Origin: Roridomyces roridus
Taxonomy: Eukaryota; Basidiomycota; Agaricomycetes; Agaricales; Mycenaceae
Length of the DNA: 64,000 nt
Reading direction: 5' to 3'
Assembly (NCBI GenBank): GCA_029378245.1
Contig: JARKIF010000114.1
Location: forward strand, 1 to 64,000
In this document: positions 12,146-27,678 of the stretch, one piece after another
How positions within the stretch are numbered: position 1 is the stretch's first letter
Layout: the number at the start of each line of letters is the position of its first letter
The notes under the pieces: model-generated
The model's input: only the letters and a program-made list of their open reading frames with translations
Told to the model about the DNA's origin: nothing
Databases searched by the model: none
Program-made: the position numbers and the translations under genes

Positions 12146-15100
12146 TCATGTTGTGTCCATCTCGTTGCTTTCTGCTGCTGGTTTACTCCTCCGTTCAATC
12201 AAAAACGCGTCTATACGAGCTTTGAGAGCCGTGTCTAGCAAACGTCAGAACGAGCACGACATTCACAACTGGGACACTTGCCAGGAATCACCTCCTCTAT
12301 GCTCAGTGCCACACGATTGAATGGATCTTTCGAGTCGGATAATAGGTGGGATTTGATGGTAGAACGGTCCACCACCGCCCGCGACGAAGGCAAGATGACC
12401 GGGTCCCGCATCACAGTAAACATAAGCGGGTCTACGAGTCTCAGTTTCAAAGCACTGAATTAGGCACCACCACGTACCAAGAAACTCGTCCGGAACTTCC
12501 CCAAGATCCTCCTCGGCCTCCAGCATCAATTTGCACTCCTCCACCTTGGCAACAAAGGCACGAAGCTGCTGGATCTCGCCCTCTGTCTTGAGCGTCCTTT
12601 TGATCGCCGTCTGCGCCGCCCGCTCGAACAGCTCCTGGCTGTAGCTACGACCATCGTTCGCAACCGCCTGGATGAACGCTTCCTGATCACTGAGGTTCAA
12701 GAACACCTGCAGTATGTCGCTAAGGAGCGCCTTGGGGTCAAACTTGAGTTTCTCCCGGTCCCGGACTTCTAGATCCCGGTACTTGGGTCCCACAAGGGCA
12801 TGCAGATTGTAGTCCAGCATGGCAGCAAGACGGTCCACAATTTCCGGCATCATAAAAGGTTCTTTCGTCTCAGCAGTGAACACTTTGAGCAGCTCGACGG
12901 TCGATCGGCCCAAGCTGGTGTAGCCCGATGCATGGCGTTCCAGCGTCCGCAGTTGACCCTCGCGATCCCGGCGATGCTGCTGGGTCTGCGCGTTCCACGT
13001 CGCCTGATCTTCCATCTCTTGCTGGATATTGTGAATCTGCGTAAGGTCGCCCAACGACTCGTCCATGAGGTACGTAACATCGTTTATCATCAAGTTGACG
13101 AATCTGACAAACTTGTCCACGTTTCTGCAGTCATGATTCAGTCCGCGTTTGCAAGAGGCAACACAGCACATACCGTGCCGCTTCGGCTTTCAGAGCCTCC
13201 CGATGCGTGGGGTTGTCCCAGACGACTTTGAGGATGTACGCGATGTTTCGCCGAGCACCTGGAGCACACGAAATTCAGAAACCAGGAAACAATATACTGG
13301 AACGACTAACTGAATTTGTCGTAAAACTGGGAGCTCGCTCCTGTTTGCTCCACCTCTACCAGAGAAGATGAGCCTCGCAAAAGAAGTTTGTGACTACATA
13401 CCAATATAGAAATTGGTCAGTGCCGGCATGAGATGCTTCAGAGCCAACTGGTGAGTATTCAGCATGTTTCCGAGCAGGCCATTCCGTTCGCGGCCATAAC
13501 CCCAGATACCAAAGAACAAAACCTATACAAAGGTAAGCCGTGATATTATCAGCGCGTCCGACACACATCATTGATCTTGGACTTCAAGAAGGGGTTCTTG
13601 ATGTACCAAGTGGAATTCAAAAAGGTGAGGACAAACACGAGCAGCTCCGTCTTTCCGGAAAGCTCGAATTTATCCGGGGAATATCTAGGAGCTCATGAGC
13701 GGTTTCAGATGAAGGAAAATAAAAACCGACTGCGTGACGAAATGCAAATAATCAACAATATCTTCCAGAATGTACTCGGGAAGAACCCTAAAAGACATTG
13801 GAACGTCTTGAGGAAGGGGTATTCTGCTCGAATTGAGCCAAGAGTACGCGGAGAAAATTCGAAATCATACGGAGCCGGAGGGTTGGGGTGTTTCTTGGTA
13901 GGTTCAGCTTGGCGAATTAACCAGGTCGAGAGGAAGTTGGTAAAGCCAATAGATCTAAAGACAAGCTCCGGGTCGAGGAGTTGAGACTCGTATGCCAGTT
14001 GTTGCATTCGAATCTTGGCCAACTCGGTCTAGCTAGCCGTTGAGATGATATGCACAACATCAAAGAAGAGGATATCATGCCTTGGTCGCGTTTATCGCTG
14101 CTTCAGTTCGACCCTGCATAGGCGTCCCCATCCAAGAGCCATCGCCGTTTAACAAATCCAGATGCCTCTGAATCTCATCAACGTGTTTGGCCAGGTCCAA
14201 GAACGAAGTAATGGTGTGCAAGATACCGTAGTGACTCAGTGCCACCGCGAGATAGAATATGTTTGACACAAAATTGGGAGCAGGAGCTGAAGGAATGTGA
14301 AAAGGGCGTTTGCCAATGTTTTGACAGGCATTCTCACCATTTGGGTCCTGTTGAGCCTGCTCCCACTCGGCAGCCTCCTCGCTCGTAGCTTTGATTCTGG
14401 TCTCTTCTTTGAGATCGATTCGGTTTGAACGAGTGTAGTAGAGTGGATCAATGCGATCAATCTTGGAGTAATTCGCGTCCATGAAAGGTTCTGCAAACCG
14501 AAGTAGGACGCTTTGAAGATTAACCACAAAACTATCGCTTGCTACTGTTTCCGGGTCAATCTAGCCATCATGAGCGGAGATGGTCTGACAAATCAAGACA
14601 ACACGCACCTGCATTCCCGCACGCCTGTTGTTCAACGAGATGACCCTGGCAAAGTATTCCAGAACAGCCTCTCTTGATTCGGGTGATGCGCGAACGAGGG
14701 AATTGAAAATTTGGAACAGTGAAGACTAGTAATGTGAGTCATGGGAATGGAAGAAGGATGAATACACCCTACCTGAAGACTTTTCAAGGTTCCACGCAGG
14801 CTCGCATTCGACGACTCGACATCGTCACGGCTTCGCTTGTCCGGCTCAGAAAAGTAAGCCTGAGCAATCGCGGGCTGAAAAGGGCATCAACAACAAGACA
14901 CGATACGCACAATTCACCAACCCATTCGCGGCCGAAAATGCCCAGTCTACACAATGGCCCCATCAATGATGCTCGCTCGAACGTGGCCGCCGTTGCTTCC
15001 AGAGGGATCCAATCCTCCAACCTCGTGATCATGACAGCGATGCCTTTGACAGACACCAGAGCCTCCAGCCCACCTATGACACCACGCCATGCAGCATCGC

Positions 15101-16335
15101 CACCCAAAAGACCCTCTGGCCGGAACAAAGATTCGTGGTGGAGCAGTTGGCTCACAACGGGCCCGAGAACACCGTCGATTTCATTGTCTGGCTCGAATCG
15201 ACGTGTGAGATCTTGTAGGAAGAGTTCTATATCCGAGGGTGTAAGGGTGTTTGGGGATGATGTCGAAGAGCCCAACAGCGGGGCGGAAAGAGCAGAAAGC
15301 GAAAGCAAGGGGGCCACGAGCTCTGGAGCTCCCAAGGGTCGTCTACAACAGGTGTTTAGCATTTTTACTAAAAGTCAGGGATGGCGTACCCTTGAGGCTG
15401 GGGAAACATATCAGGCTCCTGGAGAGTTAGTCCGGTGTAGCTTATGATCAGTTCGCGGACTTTCTCCAGGCGATTCAAGGCGTCTTGAAGATCGACGGGC
15501 GAGTATCCCTGCAGATGCGTGTCAGCGCTCATTTTCTCAACCAACATGCCGGTAAGGTCCAACTTTTTTGGTCAGAGCGGACCTTGTTGCGTTGAGACGC
15601 TTCCAACATCCGACGAGGTACTCGAACGTCGTTTGTTGCGGCGGTAACGAGGCAATAACGACGACATATTCCGTATCGTCACTGTAAAGAGTTGACTGGC
15701 CGAGTTGAGCACAGAAAGACAATATACGCGCGTCATTATTGAGGGATTTATCTCCAACCTCGCAATTAACAGGCGGTCGACGACCTCGCCATTCAACCGG
15801 ATGAGCGTTTGTTCTGGGAGCGTCCATTCAGATGAAATCCAGACGTATATCAAATGAAACGCACGGGGGTTCTCAGCCTCGAGCTCAATAGCCAAGTGCT
15901 TGAGCCACACAATCTCATAGCCGCTTTTCTCTGCCACGTTCCGCTGTGAACGAGATTAATTGAGCTCAGGGAGCACATGCGCCAGAACGGACATCCAAGG
16001 TGACATTCAAGATATGGCCAATTGCGTCGTGCTCCCATGCATTCACGTCGAGAGGTAAAAGAGTCTTCTTTTTAATCGGCGTGGGGACGGGATCAACCGC
16101 GCGTTTGGGAGCAGAGGAGACTACAGGCTTTGGCGTGGGCTTGGGTTGGGGAGGGGGAGTCGGAGTGGAAGTCGACGCGGCCGGCGTAACTGGCGGGGCG
16201 TTCTGAAGCTTAGCGAGCCGCTTGAGACGAATCTGGGGACAATATCGTATTGTGACTCGTGCAGGGCAGATGGGAGAGGGTAATTACGCGCTCAGCATCC
16301 TCCTGGGGCGTGGGCTCGTTCAGTGGCTCGCTCAT
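12146..16335 (-). CDS. UFD2: Ubiquitin chain elongation factor E4 (Ufd2, U-box)
   Basis: Ufd2 extends ubiquitin chains on substrates that then pass to Cdc48 and the proteasome. The first exons give [16 protein letters not shown] and a Pro/Thr linker. The Ufd2 core follows: [107 protein letters not shown]. It ends with the U-box [36 protein letters not shown] and [14 protein letters not shown]. About 17 introns; those at 12235-12281 (gcaagt) and 15682-15731 (gcgcgt) read as GC-AG. One frame break lies at a run of six T at 15564-15569 (TKK to LDLTGML). About 1,100 residues. Divergent from bL35m, 56 bases between starts. Confidence 0.95.
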
Positions 16336-16391
16336 CTAGTCGAGTCGATGTGGGGTGCAGTGATTAAGATTTGTGGTTTTGATCTGTTTTC

Positions 16392-16737
16392 ATGTTCTCT
16401 TTCTTGACCACTGCTCTGTCTCCTGCAGCAAGATGGGCAGCGCCCCGTCTGTTCTCCACCACCTCCATGCTTGAGGCGGGCTACAAAATGAAGTCGCACT
16501 CCGGTGCAAAGAAGCGATGGCGGTCGTCTCCCGGCAAGGCTTCATTCAAACGCGTCAGTCCTGTCCTATTGTCGCGTCTTCTTTCAATCCGACACTTCCA
16601 AGGGGAAAGCATTCCGCTCTCATTTGAATACATCGAAGCCTCCGTCCAGACTGAATCGGTTGGGAAACACGGCGTACTCGACACCCGCGCAGACACACAA
16701 ACTGAGAAAACTGCTGCTCCCGTATGGCTCAGGCTGA
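16392..16737 (+). CDS. Mitochondrial large-subunit ribosomal protein bL35m
   Basis: The protein starts MFSFLTTALSPAARWAAPRL, a basic and hydroxylated presequence fit for mitochondrial import. The bL35 signature follows: YKMKSHSGAKKRWR, then FKR. One intron (16557 to about 16611) precedes GKAFRSHLNTSKPPSRLNRL, and the protein ends KLRKLLLPYGSG. About 95 residues, typical for bL35m. It shares a 56-base promoter gap with UFD2 and converges on the phosphatase gene, 44 bases between stops. Confidence 0.9.
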
Positions 16738-16781
16738 TACAGTGTGTACAATTGAATTCGTGCCTTTCACGTCTGAATGTA

Positions 16782-17878
16782 CTAGTTGCTATGCCCTCCC
16801 GGTTTTCGACTACCACCAAAAAATCCACGGATGTCCTTCTGGCGTGCATCGTACGCCTCGCGGCCTGCACCTCCTTTCTGGCGCTTCTACAGGCTACATC
16901 AATGGCTAATATAATCCGAAGAATAATATACAAACCACAGCATGTTCGCATTCGTTGAACTTGGTCAATTGGACTTGCAGCGGTGGCAGAGTTCCTTCTC
17001 GGAGAGGCGTGCTCTCATCCTAATAACCGTCTGGGTTGGATGAAACGGATTATTCTGAACTATACCTCGAACCCTACGACGACTCTTGCCCAGGCCGTGT
17101 TGCGAAGCCATTGATACTCGCATTGGGCGTCGACCTGCTGGTTGCGCAGCGCGCGCAGGGCCTGCTTGATGAAAATTCCGTGGCTTACGACTGCGACATG
17201 GACATCCGTGCCTTCTCTCGACGCTTGCTCCACATAAGGCAACAGGATCTCAATCCAAGCCTGCGTAGCGCGGGCCTGGACATCCTTCAAGCTCTCTCCT
17301 TCTGGAAAATGTTCGCTTCCCGTGAGTTGGGGGTAGAGCCCTTGGTCTATGTAATCGGAAAGCGGGATATTCTTGTCTCTTCCACTGGCCACGGGCTTCC
17401 CTTCGGCCACTCCAAAATGCTGTTCTTGCAGCAGGGGTGAAATAATCAATGCAGGCGAAGCTGCTTGCTGTTTCAGTATCTCTTGTGCAGTCATGTGTGC
17501 CCGTCTCAGAGGGGACGAATGTATGGCAGTGAATTGGGTGGCGGAGAAGTAGTTTCCTGCTGCTCGGGCTTGCTTTGGCGCGATGAGCAGTCAGTAACAG
17601 ACACATTGTGAAACGTACATCCATTCCTACGTTATGGTTTCGCGAATCCAGTGTGACATACGGGATGAAAGCGCACCGTGATTTGTGAGGATTGCATCGG
17701 CGCGGCCAGCCCAGACGTGTCGCTTCAAGCAAACTTAGGGGATTTCGGCTGGTGGCAGCGTACCTACGAGGTTGTCTGCGGACTCGCCATGTCGTATCTA
17801 GAGTACAGGTAAATTTGGAGTCGTCTACCCGAGCAATGAACTTGCAAAGGTGAATGTTGCGCGCCGAGACATGGACAT
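16782..17878 (-). CDS. Histidine phosphatase (phosphoglycerate-mutase fold) with C-terminal PIP-box-like motif
   Basis: Start MSMSRRATFTF, then after a GC-AG intron (17798-17845) the catalytic motif IRHGESADNL. Next are VWAGRADAILTNHG, an 8-base micro-exon (17619-17626) giving GMD, and QARAAGNYFSATQFTAIHSS with PLRRAHMTAQEI. The acid-base region follows (FGVAEGK), then the second catalytic histidine in VAVVSHGIFIKQAL. The last exon encodes RQKGGAGREAYDARQKDIRG followed by FFGG and a short tail. QKDIRGFF (16818-16841) fits the PCNA-binding PIP-box pattern Q-x-x-I-x-x-F-F. About seven introns. The substrate is unknown. Partner PCNA is inference from the motif only. The ATG at 17878 was chosen; 17872 is also possible. 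Confidence 0.88.
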
Positions 17879-18865
17879 GATGGCGGGAACCAACTTTGGG
17901 ATCAATTTGATGGCCGCTCTTCTTCCTTGCAGTTCCTTGTCTCTTGTCTTCAGCTTTATGCTGTGTCTCTGGTTACCAACAATCTACCTTGACCGGCTCG
18001 TCTGCGACCAACCTCCGACGTAGTAACTTCCTGCTGTGTATGCCAGTGGGTGAAAGGGTGAACATCCAGCGCTGATCAAGTCGGCGCGCGGCGCTTATTC
18101 GCCGCGAGTCTGCCATGCTATATTTATCAACCTCCTCGTTTTCTGGTCCGCCCTTGGTGTCCTTCGGCCAACCTTGCGCACAGCGGTTCTTTGTCTGTTG
18201 GGTTCTTTGGCTGTTTCTGGGACTGTCTCAAATCTTGCTGCGTCAAAAACGAACCTTTAGAGCACTATCCCAGAACAGTGGTCCCAGCAAGTGACACGAA
18301 TGTCAGAAGTCAGTTCGGACATCGAGCTCGCCAGTCAATGTGCAGTGAGAATGATGTGCATGGACAGAGATGGCGAGCCGTCTATCTCTATCCCGAACCA
18401 ATAGTCGACCCGGGATGAAAACCACGTTCCAATAACGCCGGCTGTCCCAGCTTATGACTTGGCCATCTGTGCATGCTCACGCCGTCACAACGACTCGGAA
18501 AGAGACATGAGAAGATGGACTGTATGAACTTTGTCGACGCCCGAAACACCCGCCCAGCCGTTCAATCATTTACCGCAGTTTACCGCACGCTTACGACTTG
18601 CCCAAGCCAGAAGAACGGTAGCAAATCAAATGCAGGGCCAATGCGTATAAAAGAACTGCTCAAGCTTACCGATGAACCATTCGTTTTCGTTCTCTTCTCA
18701 TCCTCGTTCGGCCAGGTAGCCCGATTTCACAATCTCTGCACTTTCTTTCGTATTCTCTGGGTCGGCCTTACTTTCTTGACGAAGCAGGTGAAACTACCCA
18801 GTGCTCAGCAGAACCACTTGCTCATCGTCGTTACAGTTTGAACACACACCATCCTTTACACCAAC
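17879..18865. other. Gene-free upstream region
   Basis: Almost 1 kb lies between the divergent phosphatase and secreted-protein genes. I see no conserved coding region in any frame. The right end carries the CCAAT and TATA elements of the secreted-protein gene. The length and the well-formed core promoter suggest a more regulated gene than its neighbours. Confidence 0.5.
18638..18653 (+). promoter_or_regulatory. CCAAT box and TATA box
   Basis: CCAAT at 18638-18642 and TATAAAAG at 18646-18653 lie about 215 bases before the ATG of the small secreted protein. This arrangement is typical of strongly expressed fungal genes, although the two are unusually close together. Confidence 0.5.
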
Positions 18866-19675
18866 ATGTTCGCTAAATTCGCTGCCCCTTTTGTTGCCCT
18901 CGCCCTTGCGACCGGCGTCATGTCCAGCCCTGTCGCTTACAACGCCAAAGCCCTCGGTGAGTCTACTCCTTGGTCGACTAGGCATATACTAAAGGCTTGA
19001 AGCTGCCCGTGGTAGCATGTCCTTCAATGGCTGGGGCGGTTTCAGCTCCCTCAACAACTTTGACAACTTCTACGGCTCCAACGATTTCTCCCACAACCAC
19101 TACAGCACCACTATCATTAAACAAGACAGCGAGCTGGTGTGCCACTCCGAGACCGTGGAGATTATCCAGCAGCGCCTCTTGGTTCTGCAGGAGATGGCCA
19201 AGAAGATCATCACAGAGCAAATTTGCGAGGTTGAGACACAGACTATGTGAGACCTACAACATTTTGGCCACATCTTGACACTCATTCTTCGTTAGCGTCT
19301 TCCAGCAGGTGAATCAGCTCGTTGTTTTTGGCGCCTTACCCAGGCTCTAACTTTCTTGTACAGTACTACGCGTCGCTTGGCAACTTCCACGGTGACCTGA
19401 GCCGTAGCTCCGGCCGCTCCGTATGTATTCCTTTGTCGAACCTAGATGCCCTTGACCAATTAAACTCCCAGGTCGGCTACGACAACTCGATCGTCTCGCA
19501 CTACGGAGACTTTTACAACAGCGATGGATCGCTTTCCAACAACGACTATGGCTTTTCTGGCCAGAGTGTTGGCTCGAACTACTACGTTCCCTCTGGGAGC
19601 AACTGGAACGACTACTCGTCGCCCAGTTCCGTCAGCAACGCGTACAACGTGGCGCAGTCTGCATCCAACTACTAA
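18866..19675 (+). CDS. Small secreted protein of unknown function
   Basis: The protein starts with a clear signal peptide (MFAKFAAPFVALALATGVMS). A region rich in Asn, Ser, Tyr and Phe follows, then a well-ordered helical core: QDSELVCHSETVEIIQQRL, LVLQEMAKKIITEQICEVE, TQTIVFQQ. After that come YYASLGNFHGDLSRSSGR and a second low-complexity tail (Tyr, Ser, Asn, Gly) ending YNVAQSASNY. Four introns fit. The first (18957-19002) uses an acceptor in gcttgaag, and its branch-site-like TACTAA lies just upstream. Two cysteines flank the helical core. I recall similar cores in other Agaricomycetes but no function; I do not assign one. About 210 residues. The promoter elements suggest strong expression. 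Confidence 0.8.
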
Positions 19676-20646
19676 GCAGACGGTTTTCTTTATCTTTATG
19701 TTGGTTTTCCTTGGGATTTTTAAACTACTGTTCATGTAATAGCCACCGAGAATCCAATACCCCAGCGGGGCGGTTTTTACCCATCATTCTTTTTCTTTTT
19801 TTGGTGAGCAAAGGAGCAGCTGATCAGATCAGCCCTCCCCCGCGCGACTTGATGCAATCAACGTGAATGATGATTCAAAAGTTACTCAACATTCAATGCA
19901 ACCACGACAATTCTGACTGGCCATGAATCCAGCATCTCTACTCAGTTTTAACACTGAAAGTGCTCGGATGACTTCTGGATTCACCATCTGTACCCTCCGC
20001 AAGTTCTTGCCAAAGATTCAACGTGGCTCAGTCCTCGGGCGGCGAGCGGCGAGCGCTGATATTGGTGACGGTATCGGCCGAGGGCGGTCTCGGAGGACCG
20101 TCGCAAACCACCATCTACACATGGAGAATCTGGATACTCAAGATACGCGCTGTAAGCCGCACGAAATTACGGCTGATCTTCGCGCTTCGCGCAACGTTGC
20201 TTGCCCCGGTATCCTCATTTCCGATTCGCAGCCACTGTTATGGGCTCACTTACGTGCTTGGGAAGGCGCGCGCCAAAAACTGCGTGACTGTTCTCCATCG
20301 CTGAGGGTTTGATTCACAGTTCAATCTTCGGCACCAACCCAAGGACCCTGACGAAGTTGTGGGTACTTGTAAAAGTCTCGACGCCTTGCAAGTCGGATTG
20401 ATGCGTCTTGCTGCGCCAATGGGAAACGAATATTTCTCGCCTCTGAAGCGCGTTGGACTATAGCATTCCCAGAGCAACACATGTTGCACTGCGAAAAAAT
20501 GACAATCCAGCGCTGAAAAGGTTCAAAAGTCTTGCTCAGTTACCGGAACCAATCATTTTCTTCTTGACCACCTTCACCGAGAATTCGTTATCTCATTCTC
20601 CTCAATGTGATTCTCTGACCCGAGCTTGTAGATATGCACTTTACCG
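19676..20646. other. Gene-free stretch before the inverted repeat
   Basis: Nearly 1 kb with no conserved coding region that I can recognise in either strand. It ends where homology to the RSP5 3' end starts abruptly at 20647. It may be debris of the same rearrangement, but I see no transposon ends or target-site duplication. Confidence 0.5.
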
Positions 20647-21446
<800 letters not shown>

Positions 21447-21559
21447 TCAAGTACATGTATACACAAATAACAAGGAAACAGTGCAAAGGGATAACTAATA
21501 AACTGTCCACACGATAGGAATGTACTAAAACAATAAGATGTATGCGTAGATGGGAACTA

Positions 21560-24538
<2,979 letters not shown>

Positions 24539-24897
24539 AGTATTAGCTGCGGCTTGCAAGCTGCGCGGAAGATGAGTAGCACCTTACGTGATCTCCGTCG
24601 GAAAGGCCTAGACTCCTTCCTTTGTCATTCATTTCCTCCTTCGGCGGCTCTCTCAACTATCTCTGGTCTACTGGGCGGCCACTGGGCGCGAATTGTTTCT
24701 TATCCAAGTTTACCATGAATTTTATGAGGGTTCTCGTGTCTGGTTCTGATGGCTACTCGGATGGCCATTGTTCAATGTCGCTTGGGCCATCGACGCTCTG
24801 ATTGCAGCCGACCGCTCGTCTGTTTTGGGTAACTGAGGTTGGACAATGTCTGGACCAACACTTGGCCCTTTCCCTCGCCTCTCTTCTCCTCACCACC

Positions 24898-27441
24898 ATG
24901 TCCTCTACCATCTCCCCCGAGGACGCCCGCACCAGAAAGATTAACAAGAAATTGGGCCTCACCATTGACACAGACCTCACCGAGAGCGTCCACAGCGATG
25001 AACCCGACCCCCCTACCTCACCCAGCCTCACATTGGGGGCTTCAATCCGCCATGGAGTGGCATTTGAACTCCTTTTCCCGTGTCTGACGGCGCCAACGCG
25101 GTTGCTACGCGCCATGAGACCACAGCAGCTCGACCAACTAAAGACGGTCGTTCCCGTGTTGTGCAGCTCAGTGGGCTCCATCATCAAGACCATGGGGCAA
25201 AGCCACTTCCTCCTTGCCACCTGCGCGATATACGTCGAGACAGAAGCCCGTGTCTCACGAAAAAACATCCAGTTGGGCACATATGTCCAGTCGATCACTC
25301 TGGCAGACGCTGCGCATGGGATTTCCAAGACATTGAAAATGACAGAGTCGGTCCTCACAGGCCTGGAGCTCATGCTTCAAGCAATGGAGGTTTTCCACCG
25401 TATGGAGCTCAAGCCACTGCCCCCCTTGCCCGCCGATGAAAATTATTTCACGGCTGGGTTTCTCGATGCCACCATTTACGACGAGTCTCTGAAGGAAGGC
25501 GAATTTCTCTTTGGCTCCGAGTCCCCCACCTCCGATACTGCTTCGGGGGACTCTCAATCCACCCTCGTGACGGAGCCTGCGCCGGAGTCTCCCAAGAAGA
25601 AAACCAAGTTTGTGTTCCGTGTGCTCGGAATAGCACGCCACACACCCAAAGTTGCCACCACCAAAGTCGTGGACTCGGATTCCTCTTCCTTCACCACCTT
25701 GTCCAGTTCTATGACCGTTCGTCCCACCGAGGAGCTTCCATACACTGCACGGCAATCTATGTATTATCACGACTGCACTGACCCGCTCCATCCAGACGCC
25801 GAGGTCGTCATGCCCCTCCCCGTGGGCGACACCGTAGCCATCCGGCTCGACTCCAACGGGGATGTCCGGGCAGCTTCCCTCCCCGCACTCATCCAACTCC
25901 TCACATCCCATCACAAACTCGACGAGGACGCCTTCCGGCGCACATTCTTCCTATCATTCCGTCTCTTCAGCACCCCACTCCGCGTTCTCGCCGCATTCCG
26001 CAAACGCTGGAACGAGCCACCGCCTGCTGAAATTGTTTCGGACGCTCAGCGGCGCGTTTGGTTGCAACATGTGATTCACATACGCACGCGGCTCGCCCAA
26101 TTGATCTTGTTGTGGTTGGACGAGTATTGGCGCCCGGCGACGGACAGTGTGGTTATCGTGCCCCTCCGATTTTTCGTCAAGAACTCATTCGTTCGCGGGG
26201 TAGTCGCCAAAGACGTCTCCACCCGGATCCTTGCTGCGTTAGACCACGTTGAGGCGGATGGACATATCCCCCGCCTCCATCGTGCGCGCGAGGAGGCTCA
26301 ACGCGAAGGTCCGGCGCCCCCGCCACTTGCACCCGTAGTCCCTTTCGACATCGTGCTCCGCGCGGAAGACGATTACACACTGAACATATCCGTTTTCGAA
26401 ACGGCTGCAGGGCGAGAACGATTTGCAGAGCAGTTGACTGTTGTTGCCCACGAGCTATACCGTACGATAGATGCCGAGGGTGCGGTGGCGGCTTGGTCGA
26501 CTGGTGTTCCCCTTTTCCATGATCTGCAAAAGTTTGAGGAGGATTTGTTGTTTTGGGTGGTGCAGAGCATTTTAGAGTTGCAGACGCGCGAGGAGCGGGT
26601 TTGTATGATGGAGTTCTGGCTTGATGTGGCTTCGGTGTGTGGATTTTGTTTGCATCTTACTGCTGGCTAATCCACTTGCTGAAGATTTGTGTTCGGTATC
26701 GCAACTTTTCTGGCGCGTCCGCTATATTCGGCGGCCTCGTCTTCAGCCCCGTTGAACGCCTATCGCTGACCATACTGGTTCGTAATACTTTCCATCCCCT
26801 TCACCGGCCGTCACTGATTGGATACAGGACTTGGCGATCCCCAGCAAAGAACAATACAGAAAACTCAATACCCTCTTCGACGGAGCGAATAACTTCTCCG
26901 TCTACAGACGCGCGCTATTCGAGAGTCCGTTCCCCGCCGTCCCGCTCCTAAGCGTATTCCGCAAAGACACTGTCTCGTTGACCGAGATTTCGGGGCCTAT
27001 TGCACTCACGGACGACCCTGACGCGGAAAAGTCGCTCATCCATGTATCCGTTTTCCGCATCCTCGAAAAGACTATCCGAAGTAAGACGCTCCGTGCTCTC
27101 CCTTACTCGATACTGATGAATCCCCAGCGATGGAATGTTTCCTCGGCGCGTACCAAATAGAACGCATTCCGATGATCCAAGATTGGATTCAAACCCAATT
27201 GAAGGTCCACCCTGTGGAGGACTCTGTGGCCAAGATGGACGCGTTGAGCCGTGCGTTGGAGGGCCGCGCTCCACACCCCATTCAAAAGGGCCAAGTTTGG
27301 CTTGTCACGCTTAAAGGCAATGCCGAGAGTGGGGCGTTTACGCTACACCCCCTTCCCGAACCTTCGGCGGTGCCAACTCCCAAGCTGCGCAAGAACAAAT
27401 CGATTGCGACGCTACTCAATTTACGCACGAAGAGGAAGTGA
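24898..27441 (+). CDS. Ras guanine nucleotide exchange factor (RasGEF-N plus CDC25 domain)
   Basis: This protein would load GTP on a Ras-type GTPase at the plasma membrane. The ATG at 24898 (caccaccATG) starts MSSTISPEDARTRKINKKLG. A helical N-terminal part follows, with a basic Lys stretch (PKKKTKFVF). Then comes the RasGEF-N domain (LPALIQLLTSHHKLDEDAFR, TFFLSFRLFSTPLRVLAAF) and the CDC25-homology domain (RERVCMMEFWLDVAS, then NFSGASAIFGGL, RKLNTLFDGANNFSVYRR, PAVPLLSVF, ECFLGAYQIERIPMIQDWI). Three introns late in the gene fit without breaks. About 800 residues. No SH3 domain is seen, unlike yeast Cdc25. Which Ras-family protein it serves cannot be told. Confidence 0.88.
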
Positions 27442-27678
27442 ATGTGCTTCTTTCGCCTGAATGGATCTAACTAGCGCTTACCGCGATATCTCACTCTCCC
27501 TCACATATCTTCATCATCGCATTCATCCCCACACTCCTTGTATTTCTAGACTTTCGCGACTTGGATTCGCTCACACTTTCCTTACATACCCATCTCAAAA
27601 ATTCTGTACATGAGGACATGGAGCATAGCATTCTTGAACATGGAACATCATCCTACTCGAACATGCAACAAGAATCAT

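Noticed and set aside
14719..15447. Long open frame on the plus strand (242 codons)
   Set aside because: It is antisense to clear UFD2 exons and has no protein-like conservation.
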